Below, piece after piece: positions 35,501 through 40,502 of a stretch of 40,502 nt of DNA. Position 1 is the first letter of the stretch. Every line of letters starts with the position of its first letter. The stretch spans positions 1 to 40,502 of the forward strand of contig JAHFQV010000028.1 in the NCBI GenBank assembly GCA_023259175.1. The letters run 5' to 3'. The position numbers and the translations under genes are program-made. The notes below the pieces were generated by a model. That model saw nothing but the letters and a program-made list of their open reading frames with translations. It had not been told where the DNA came from and searched no databases. The DNA comes from Oxalobacteraceae bacterium (GTDB lineage Bacteria; Pseudomonadota; Gammaproteobacteria; Burkholderiales; Burkholderiaceae_D).

Positions 35501-36697
35501 TAAATAGGTACTAAAGCCGCGACCACTCAAGTCCACTAGGTTGGCACCGTAATCACTGGTTCCTATCCACAGCCCACCACTGGCATCGAGCATTAATGAG
35601 GTGAGCGTATCGCCACTCAAGCTACTGGCAACGGAGGGCAGATGATGAAATCCTTCCAGATGTTTGGGTTCCGATCGCCAGCGAAACAGGCCACGGTCAT
35701 CGCCCATCGCCAACCAGATCGCCTGGTCCTGATCCTGCAAAATCGCCGTCACGCTGCCTTTTGGCAGCGCTAATGCTGGCGGCAGTGCGATGGCGCTGGC
35801 GGGCTGGGTATTCACCTGCCAAATCTGTAGCCCAGCGCTGAGGCCGACCCACAGATTTCCTGCAGCATCGAAGCCCAGACTGCGCACGGAATACTCCAAC
35901 GGCCTCACTTGCGCTGGCAAGGGGAGATTTTTGTCAAAGCTCAATGTAGCTTGTTCTGAAAGCGCCAGTTTTTGGGATGAGGGTATCGTTGAGAATTGCT
36001 GCAATACAGATCCATCCTGATCGATATGAAAAATCTGTAGCTGTTGACCTATCCACACGCCGCCCTTGCCGTCCGACAGCATGGCACGTACCTCAGCTTC
36101 CTGTGGCGTTGCTGTGACAACCGCCGCTGACCAACGGGTATAACTGCCATTGGCCGGATCAAATAATAATAAGCCCGTGGCACTGGCGATCCATAGACGC
36201 CCCCGGCTAGCGGGCGCGATAGAAAAAACCGCGCGCCTACCGCTGCCTAGCGTGGCCGGCATGGGAAATTGGGTAATCTGATCGGTAAGCATATCGAGCC
36301 GGTCGACGCCACCGCGTGTGCCTAGCCAGAGTTGATTTTTTTCATACTCGAAAATACTCAAGACCCGGCTATGGCTAAGTGAATTGACATTTCCGGCCAC
36401 ATGTGGGAAAAGTTTTACCCGCCGACCGTCATAGCGCACCAGACCGTTGGAAGTACCCATCCAGATCAAGCCATTCCTGGTCTGCGCCACCGTCAACACA
36501 CCAGTGCTAGGCAAACCCTGGTCTATACTAAAGTGATCAAAGCGCAGGCTATGCAGGGCACCCGCTTGCACGAAACTGGCATTGAAACAGAGGAGGAGCA
36601 AGCAACCGGCGATCAAGCGAACGCAGAACAGGCAGCGACCGCCAGGCAGTCGCAGGTTTTCTATCGAGAACAGCGTATTTGCCAGTAAAAACCTCAA
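32537..36697 (-). CDS. Two-component propeller sensor histidine kinase with GAF domain
   Basis: A 1386-residue sensor. After a signal peptide (ending near SFVQA/GALHS), many propeller repeats (about 50-720; words such as GLIWMGTSNGLVRYDG, LWIGT-GGGVNRL) form two likely seven-bladed beta-propellers. A Y_Y_Y domain (about 790-870), one membrane helix (about 885-903), a coiled coil, a GAF domain (about 955-1110), HisKA with H1145 (VAGVAHELNTP) and HATPase_c (N-box NNLIMNA, DNGHGIS, FEPFFTT, GSGLGLHI) follow. Unlike Bacteroidetes hybrid systems it has no receiver or DNA-binding domain, so a separate regulator is needed. The frame opens at TTG 36695-36697 and the exact start is unsure. Confidence 0.88.
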   Translation of the reverse strand: MRFLLANTLFSIENLRLPGGRCLFCVRLIAGCLLLLCFNASFVQAGALHSLRFDHFSIDQGLPSTGVLTVAQTRNGLIWMGTSNGLVRYDGRRVKLFPHVAGNVNSLSHSRVLSIFEYEKNQLWLGTRGGVDRLDMLTDQITQFPMPATLGSGRRAVFSIAPASRGRLWIASATGLLLFDPANGSYTRWSAAVVTATPQEAEVRAMLSDGKGGVWIGQQLQIFHIDQDGSVLQQFSTIPSSQKLALSEQATLSFDKNLPLPAQVRPLEYSVRSLGFDAAGNLWVGLSAGLQIWQVNTQPASAIALPPALALPKGSVTAILQDQDQAIWLAMGDDRGLFRWRSEPKHLEGFHHLPSVASSLSGDTLTSLMLDASGGLWIGTSDYGANLVDLSGRGFSTYLNVPGDERSLSHRLVTALAPEDNDHIWIGTGGGGVNRLQLSTGDTQRIDRKLIQIDNVRALLLDQQRQLWIGGETLQVYNVDTHRVRTIPLATGLPAGTRFTGLLQDAKGRVWGSTLFGLFRFDPDHTIVHFRADDTRPDALSDDAVDSILIDKEQRLWVGTKSALQLWDESSQGFYKIGKKSAGIPTPEKLGVTSLRQTPGGRIFAATLLGLLEVRPVLAGRANASATASPSTASDWELVSWSPLPGLPADVFEAMEVTENGDIWLSSERGLMQVQADLKQGRNYPAFGRFDGAFSFAAAARGSDGSLFFGGVGLVRFHPNSVWSNKTAPPVILSDVLLFNRSLLDLEAVENAPSGAGGMLNRNSPTGDKLEMTYDLPSIGVHGPLSAAHTIQLKHQQSMVSFELAALYFYNRTQIRYAWKLDGYDADWIFGQGDRATATYTNLDPGTYRLLAKAANPDGVWSASAEILVVQVAPPFWRTWWWYGLWLLVVALVLRFGVQWRLKAIRLNQLQLQEQVQIQTQEILEQKRLADAQKELAERARNDIGKLSEIGLKITASLDVQEVLTTVYLNVKALIHASTLGVGFVDWEKRQINFEYTMQDDKRLQPYLRSLDAIEQPSARCVLSGQELIVDEITHDTRKLDTIIARQTGLQEVVMEDGSPAQASCSGIYVPMILKGRVMGVIAVLSTRVGAYNQNDLNILATLATYAAVAYDNADAYRRLQLTQSKLVEQEKMAALGSLVAGVAHELNTPIGNTLLMASTLQEHSKEMLGKLESDQLKRSELTSYCEKSNVSAELMVRSLSNAAHLVSSFKQIAVDQTSDQRRVFDLGDFCEEVALTLSNRIKREHLSLQLEVQEGLELDSYPGSLGQVLNNLIMNAIMHGLHERQDGVIRIRGSAQGNGQIVLVVQDNGHGISAANIEHIFEPFFTTRLGKGGSGLGLHICYNIIHSILGGEISVQSTLGQGATFSLIIPRIAPIKLNANDVGPS

Positions 36698-37056
36698 CGC
36701 GGTTACCCCCCATTTGGTGAGCGATGCATATCAGTGTAAGCTCGGAAAGTCTGATGCCAACTATAGCATGCAAACTCGGAAATTGTCGCAAAGCAAGGCT
36801 GTGTGTTATCCGTGCTGGCACTCTTGCCTGCCATAAAAAACAACAAATCTGACTGAAAATAGAAAGAGCCGCGCGGTGGCGGAAATCGTGATCTAGCTAT
36901 TCCTGTGCGTCAAGGCGAGCGACTGGAACAAAGCCCGCAGTTGTGTCGCTATATCTTAGGCAAGTTCTCATGCAAATCGTAATTCATCAGGGAAAGAAGC
37001 ACCACTAGGAAGAGGTACATCATGCCGCAATTGACGCGGGTATTGAGCGGAACGGT
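36698..37056. other. Gene-free stretch upstream of the propeller kinase
   Basis: About 360 bp with no credible gene on either strand. A short plus-strand stretch near 36898-36987 reads like a decayed coding fragment (IPVRQGERLEQSPQLCRYIL) but has stops on both sides and no start. It presumably contains the kinase promoter; none could be named with confidence. Confidence 0.4.
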
Positions 37057-37186
37057 CTAGTAATCAGCCGGCAATCCTTCCGGCGGATGTTTGGAAAAGG
37101 CCGCTTTGATTTGCGGGCAAGCCAAAATCCCAATCAATATCAGCACATGGGCTGGGTCGAAACTGATGAATGTTTTTCACTTCCAT
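37057..37186 (-). pseudogene. Small ORF with an apparent one-base frameshift
   Basis: ATG 37184-37186 has GGAAG seven bases upstream and begins MEVKNIHQF. In that frame the rest reads poorly to a TGA at 37064. Dropping one T from the TTT run after CAG gives a better 42-residue product whose second part is FDPAHVLILIGILACPQIKA followed by AFSKHPPEGLPADY and a TAG at 37057. The first nine residues equal those of the reconstructed carbonic anhydrase, with synonymous differences only. It lies 28 bp behind the parvulin gene. Function unknown; a sequencing error could also explain the shift. Confidence 0.45.
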
Positions 37187-37214
37187 GATGATGCTTCCAC
37201 AATGGGACAAGGCG

Positions 37215-37958
37215 CTATTGAACCAAGGAATTTTCTGCACCTGCCAAATCGATCCCACTAATCTTTGCACGTCCGACGATTAACTTCAAATATTGACGCA
37301 AGGCGCGATCATAGCTCGCCGCACGCATCGCTTCTGCAATTGAAGCACTTAGCTGTTCAAATTCCAAAACACGGCCTGCCAATTTGCGCCCCAGCTGAAT
37401 AATGTGCAGTCCAAAACGCGTCTCCACTAAATACGGAATCACGGTATTTTCTTCAGCTAAAAACAAGGCTTTCTCAAATTCTTTCACCGTATCGCCGCGT
37501 GCCAACTGCCCTAGGCTGCCCCCAACCTCACTCGAAGGACAATTGGAATAGGCGCGCGCCAACTGCGAAAATTGACTAGGATCGTCTAAAATTAGTGCGA
37601 GAACTTGTTCAGCCTTGGATCGCAATTTCTGCAAATCCAAATGTTCAGTGACCTGAAACAAAATATGATTTGCCTCGACCAATTCGCCCACAGTAAAAGC
37701 ATGAAGATGGGTTTCATAATGACGATAAATTTCCGCTTCACTAGGCACGGGCACGAGTAGCTCGCGCGCCAAGAGTGCCTCAATTTTCTCGTCTTCACTG
37801 CCTGTTATTCCACTCTGCGCAGCCTCATCCATGAGCACCCGACGCAACACCAAGGCTGTCATCGCACGCTGCATGGGATCAGCCGCCTGCTGATGGGCGG
37901 GCAATTCCTGTTCCATCTCAGCATCGCTGAGTTCGTAAGCATTCACTATCACGGGCAT
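37215..37958 (-). CDS. Cytoplasmic parvulin-type peptidyl-prolyl isomerase (PpiC/NifM-like)
   Basis: A 247-residue protein without signal peptide, so cytoplasmic, unlike SurA or PrsA. N-terminal helical part (about 1-90) and rotamase domain (about 92-192: VEANHILFQVTEH, QLARAYSNCPSSEVGGSLGQ, RFGLHIIQLGRK) fit the NifM/PpiC pattern. GGGAGG lies 6 nt before the ATG. Parvulins are frequently found at the end of narGHJI clusters in betaproteobacteria, where they probably help fold or mature the reductase; that role is inferred. It follows narI by 187 bp containing repeat arms. Confidence 0.88.
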   Translation of the reverse strand: MPVIVNAYELSDAEMEQELPAHQQAADPMQRAMTALVLRRVLMDEAAQSGITGSEDEKIEALLARELLVPVPSEAEIYRHYETHLHAFTVGELVEANHILFQVTEHLDLQKLRSKAEQVLALILDDPSQFSQLARAYSNCPSSEVGGSLGQLARGDTVKEFEKALFLAEENTVIPYLVETRFGLHIIQLGRKLAGRVLEFEQLSASIAEAMRAASYDRALRQYLKLIVGRAKISGIDLAGAENSLVQ

Positions 37959-38060
37959 GATTGCCTCCCTTTTTTAAGTCATTTGTCGCACTTTGCGGAG
38001 AAGGATTTCAAACGCTCTTCTTCTGTTGCTGAGTTCCTGTGAATTTCCGTTTCATTTCAC

Positions 38061-38120
38061 GGCGCGGGTTGCACCCGCCCTACATCTTTAAAACCCCTCA
38101 ACGCCGAGGCGCCGAGTAAA
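38061..38120. repeat. Repeat arms (families B and A) between narI and the parvulin gene
   Basis: GGCGCGGGTTGCACCCGCCC at 38061-38080 is a self-pairing arm of family B. It is joined to AAAACCCCTCAACGCCGAGG of family A starting at 38090. The inverted partners seen elsewhere are missing here. Confidence 0.7.
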
Positions 38121-38145
38121 ACCTTGAATGAGCGGTTTTACATTT

Positions 38146-38829
38146 CTAGCGCGAACGCACCAGTTGCCAAGCGCGGCTGACATAGCCGACCGCCGCGAAG
38201 CCACTCCAAACGTGGACCAGACGAGTGAACGGGAAGATCACGAACAAGCTCAACCCCATGAACAAATGGGCTTTGAAGAGTAAAGGCGCGGCTACGATAA
38301 AGTCGGCGGCATCGCCCCTAAAGGTAACGATGTGCTGCGCCCACGTCATCAGCAAAACCATCATATGACCATCGCGGTGATTGGCTGATTCAAAGATGGT
38401 ACTCAAGCCTAAACCTAGCGTGATAAAGATCCACAATAACAAGACTTTATCGCCGGTCTTGGTAACCGCAGAAATGCGCGCATCAGTAAAACGGCGGTGC
38501 ATCAAGATCAGCAATCCCAGCATACATAAACTACCAAACACGCCACCCATCACCATCGCGATCATTTGCTTGAAACCATGCGACACACCCAGGGTATCCC
38601 ACACGATCACAGGCGTCAGCAAACCGACTAAATGACCGAAGAACAAGCCGAGTACGCCGATGTGAAACAAGATATTCCCGACCCGCAGATTACCGGTATG
38701 CAGCATCTGCGAGGAATCACTCTTCCAGGTATATTGTTCACGTTCAAAACGCGCCAGGCTGCCAAACAAGAAAATCGCCAGCGCGATGTAGGGATAAATC
38801 CCGAAAGTAAATTGATGTAAGTAGTCCAT
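38146..38829 (-). CDS. narI: Respiratory nitrate reductase gamma subunit (cytochrome b)
   Basis: A 227-residue membrane protein with five helices that passes quinol electrons to NarH. The four haem-ligand histidines stand at H56, H66, H188 and H206, almost the same numbers as in E. coli NarI (56, 66, 187, 205). The frame extends to 38874, but ATG 38827-38829 is chosen since GGGAAA lies upstream and the product then begins MDYLHQFTFGIYPYIA; the extension would run through repeat DNA. It is separated from narJ by 223 bp filled with repeats, unusual for genes normally almost touching. Confidence 0.95.
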   Translation of the reverse strand: MDYLHQFTFGIYPYIALAIFLFGSLARFEREQYTWKSDSSQMLHTGNLRVGNILFHIGVLGLFFGHLVGLLTPVIVWDTLGVSHGFKQMIAMVMGGVFGSLCMLGLLILMHRRFTDARISAVTKTGDKVLLLWIFITLGLGLSTIFESANHRDGHMMVLLMTWAQHIVTFRGDAADFIVAAPLLFKAHLFMGLSLFVIFPFTRLVHVWSGFAAVGYVSRAWQLVRSR

Positions 38830-38859
38830 GATATTTCCCTTTTCATTCCAATCAATCCG

Positions 38860-38923
38860 GTAGGGCGAGTGCAAGCCGCGCGGCTTTTAATGCCTTGTGC
38901 GGCGCGAGTTGCACCCGCCCTAC
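38860..38923. repeat. Family B palindromic element, diverged copy
   Basis: GTAGGGCGAGTGCAAGCCGC pairs imperfectly with GCGGCGCGAGTTGCACCCGC followed by CCTAC. It differs from the copies at 39768 and 39988 in the loop and at a few arm positions. It lies in the narJ-narI gap, just upstream of the narI start codon. Confidence 0.8.
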
Positions 38924-38930
38924 ATTTTTT

Positions 38931-39051
38931 AAAACCCCTCAACGCCGAGGCGCTGAGACGCTGAGTAAAACCTTAAATGAGAGACTTTCTCTACTCCTGA
39001 CTTTCTCAGCGCTCCTCCGCACCTCTGCGTCTCGGCGTTGAGGGGTTTTTA
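38931..39051. repeat. Family A inverted repeat in the narJ-narI gap
   Basis: AAAACCCCTCAACGCCGAG (38931-38949) pairs perfectly over 19 bases with 39031-39049, and imperfectly further in. It ends 1-3 bases from the narJ stop codon. Confidence 0.85.
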
Positions 39052-39052
39052 T

Positions 39053-39736
39053 TCATATTCCACCCACCACCGTATTCGCTTGCGCTTGCATCGTTTGACG
39101 CGGATAAAAATTAACCGCCTGCGTGCCGCTCGATGAACACGACAGACCTGGCCGCAACAAAGGTTCCACGCCATCCGCACCCGGGCCAAAGGTTTCCATC
39201 GCATCATCCATATCACGCACCGGTGGCTCACCCTGCTCTTGCGGCACCACATCGGTAAATGCGGTCAACACCAAAAAAGCATTGGCATACGGACTGTCTT
39301 TACGCTGCAAACGCGTGCCGATGGCTGCGATTACATGAATGGCCTCGCCGAGTAATTTCTCAGCCGTCTCCGCTTCCACCAAACTTAAGAATTCCAAAAA
39401 CAGCGGTACATAATCGGGCAATTCACTCGCTTCCGGTTCAAAACCATAACGACGATATTCCGAAATTAAATCCACCATCGCCTGCCCACGATCACGACTC
39501 TCACCGTGGATGTGTTCAAACAAATGCAAAGCAACCGAGGGTGTGCGATCGAAGGTACCAACATAGTTTTCTTGCAGCGCAATCAAAGAATTTTCTTTGA
39601 AAAATTTCAAGAGTGGTTGCAATACTTCTGTGGTTTCCACGTCAGCGGCTAACACGGCTTCTATTTCTGGCAAAGCAGCGATCAGATCTGGCTGAGGATA
39701 GCTCAAGAGTGCCGATAAAATGCGATAAATTTGCAT
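39053..39736 (-). CDS. narJ: Nitrate reductase assembly chaperone
   Basis: A 227-residue cytoplasmic chaperone that helps insert the molybdenum cofactor into NarG and assemble NarGH onto NarI. The helical NarJ/TorD fold can be recognised by LLSYPQPDLIAALPEI, NYVGTFDRTPSVALHLFEHI, HGESRDRGQAMVDLI and ELPDYVPLFLEFLS. The C-terminus is disordered and Gln/Ser rich. GAAGGA lies 8 nt before the ATG. Both flanks carry palindromic repeats rather than direct contact with narH and narI. Confidence 0.94.
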   Translation of the reverse strand: MQIYRILSALLSYPQPDLIAALPEIEAVLAADVETTEVLQPLLKFFKENSLIALQENYVGTFDRTPSVALHLFEHIHGESRDRGQAMVDLISEYRRYGFEPEASELPDYVPLFLEFLSLVEAETAEKLLGEAIHVIAAIGTRLQRKDSPYANAFLVLTAFTDVVPQEQGEPPVRDMDDAMETFGPGADGVEPLLRPGLSCSSSGTQAVNFYPRQTMQAQANTVVGGI

Positions 39737-39767
39737 ACGATGTCCTTCATTCCTTGTGGCTCAATTT

Positions 39768-39832
39768 GTAGGGCGGGTGCAACCCGCGCGGTTGGTATTC
39801 AGTTCTTACGGCGCGGGTTTCACCCGCCCTAC
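39768..39832. repeat. Family B palindromic element, copy 1 of an identical pair
   Basis: A 65-bp palindrome GTAGGGCGGGTGCAACCCGC ... GCGGGTTTCACCCGCCCTAC. With seven bases before it (39761-39832), it is identical to 39981-40052, a perfect 72-bp direct repeat. Confidence 0.9.
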
Positions 39833-39852
39833 TTTTAAAACCATTCAATTTC

Positions 39853-39971
39853 AAAACCCCTCAACGCCGAGGCGCTGAGACGCTGAGTAAAACCTTAAAT
39901 GAGAGAATTCCTCTGCTCTTGACCTTCTCTGCGCTACTCTGCGCCTCTGCGTCTCGGCGTTGAGGGGTTTT
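39853..39971. repeat. Family A inverted repeat in the narH-narJ gap
   Basis: AAAACCCCTCAACGCCGAG (39853-39871) pairs perfectly with 39953-39971; inner parts (GGCGCTGAGACGCTGAG, TGCGCCTCTGCGTCTCGG) pair less well. Very similar to the element at 38931-39051, including parts of the loop (CCTTAAATGAGAGA). Confidence 0.88.
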
Positions 39972-39987
39972 GACGCTCATTCAATTT

Positions 39988-40052
39988 GTAGGGCGGGTGC
40001 AACCCGCGCGGTTGGTATTCAGTTCTTACGGCGCGGGTTTCACCCGCCCTAC
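39988..40052. repeat. Family B palindromic element, copy 2 of the identical pair
   Basis: Same 65 bp as 39768-39832, in direct orientation 220 bp away. Recombination between the two would delete the family A element lying between them. Confidence 0.9.
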
Positions 40053-40058
40053 ATTTTT

Positions 40059-40156
40059 AAAATCTTTGCCGCAGAGGCGCAGAGAAAAGCAGGTAAGTTC
40101 AAAATCATTCAAATAACTAACTCTGCGTGCTCTGCGCCTCTGCGGCGAAAGCTTTT
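40059..40156. repeat. Family A-like inverted repeat next to the narH stop
   Basis: GCCGCAGAGGCGCAGAG (about 40068-40084) pairs with CTCTGCGCCTCTGCGGC (40130-40146). The sequence is a variant of the other family A arms (GCAGAGGCGCAGAG in place of CGAGGCGCTGAG). Together with the previous three elements it fills almost all of the 425-bp narH-narJ gap. Confidence 0.82.
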
Positions 40157-40161
40157 GACCT

Positions 40162-40502
40162 TCACTCAGTAGTCGACAACTTCTTGCGCGACTTCGGCAT
40201 ATCCACAAAAATCACACTGCCCTGCGGCTTCTTACCAAACAACGCACCATCCGATGTACCGCCCGAACAACCATTACCAAAGGTGAAACCACAACTACCT
40301 TTTTCATTGAAACTGTCTTCCACCATTTCTTTATGCGAAGACGGAATCACGAAACGATCTTCGTAATTAGCAATCGCCATAGTTTGATACATGTCTTCGA
40401 CTTGCGCTGCACTCAAACCTACCTGCTGCAAGACCGCATGATCGAGTTCGCCATGCACGGTTTCAGAACGTTTGTAAGCACGCATTGCTAACATTTTTTC
40501 CA
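40162..40502 (-). CDS. narH: Respiratory nitrate reductase beta subunit, C-terminal part only
   Basis: The iron-sulfur electron-transfer subunit between NarI and NarG. Only the last 112 codons or so are in the window; the frame stays open to the right edge. The NarH C-terminal signature is clear: ANYEDRFVIPSSHKEMVEDS and GSCGFTFGNGCSGG, followed by a short tail ending KLSTTE. The upstream cluster cysteines and narG lie outside. It should be transcribed before narJ, but 425 bp of palindromic repeats separate them, so coupling between the genes is doubtful. Confidence 0.93.
   Translation of the reverse strand, partial: EKMLAMRAYKRSETVHGELDHAVLQQVGLSAAQVEDMYQTMAIANYEDRFVIPSSHKEMVEDSFNEKGSCGFTFGNGCSGGTSDGALFGKKPQGSVIFVDMPKSRKKLSTTE

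Noticed and set aside
36898-36990. A possible protein remnant on the plus strand
   Set aside because: Too short, bounded by stops, and with no family recognised; kept only as a remark in the gap entry.

Overview
The window looks like chromosomal DNA of a betaproteobacterium, most likely Burkholderiales and perhaps Oxalobacteraceae-like. This is an inference from gene order and protein style: divergent prpR / prpB-prpC, a NarX/NarL-controlled nar cluster with a cytoplasmic parvulin, a DUF4214 repeat protein and MacB-type exporters. No rRNA, tRNA or CRISPR array was seen. Base composition is moderate, except for a visibly more GC-rich block at about 7500-13430.

Layout. 1-4027: propionate catabolism by the 2-methylcitrate cycle (prpC cut by the window edge, prpB, divergent sigma54 activator prpR, with a near-consensus -24/-12 promoter in between). 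4186-6156: a tight three-gene signalling operon (lone receiver, CheC-like phosphatase, PAS-GGDEF cyclase). 6211-6912: a DUF6445-like 2OG-Fe(II) fold protein. 6913-7588: gene-free, with a repeat arm and a MITE. 7589-13322: an RND efflux operon (tetR, adaptor, pump, SDR) with two matching TetR-type operators. 13458-18068: a giant 11-repeat Ig-like protein with N-terminal DUF4214 motifs. Divergent from it are an RCC1-repeat lipoprotein (18248-19669) and a periplasmic solute-binding-like protein (19862-20662). 20686-25899: a MacB-type ABC exporter operon with two adaptor genes, one of which carries two adaptor modules in one chain. 26395-40502, all on the minus strand: nitrate respiration and sensing. 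In transcription order this is narH (partial), narJ, narI, a parvulin, a small frameshifted ORF, a propeller histidine kinase, a broken carbonic anhydrase gene, narX, narL, a Crp/Fnr regulator and narK.

How it works together. NarX/NarL and the Crp/Fnr regulator probably set expression of nitrate uptake (narK) and of the membrane nitrate reductase, whose narH, narJ and narI genes are seen here; narG would lie beyond the right edge. The nar genes are separated by palindromic repeat families rather than packed tightly as usual.

The most interesting items are: (i) a 172-bp MITE with an 18-bp terminal inverted repeat and TTTAA duplication that split a beta-carbonic anhydrase gene after codon 4, in a gene that has also lost its zinc-ligand histidine; (ii) a 344-bp multi-hairpin element filling the narK 3' UTR before an intrinsic terminator; (iii) repeat-riddled nar junctions; (iv) the double-adaptor ABC exporter; (v) the receiver-CheC-GGDEF operon; and (vi) paired 22-bp operators flanking tetR.
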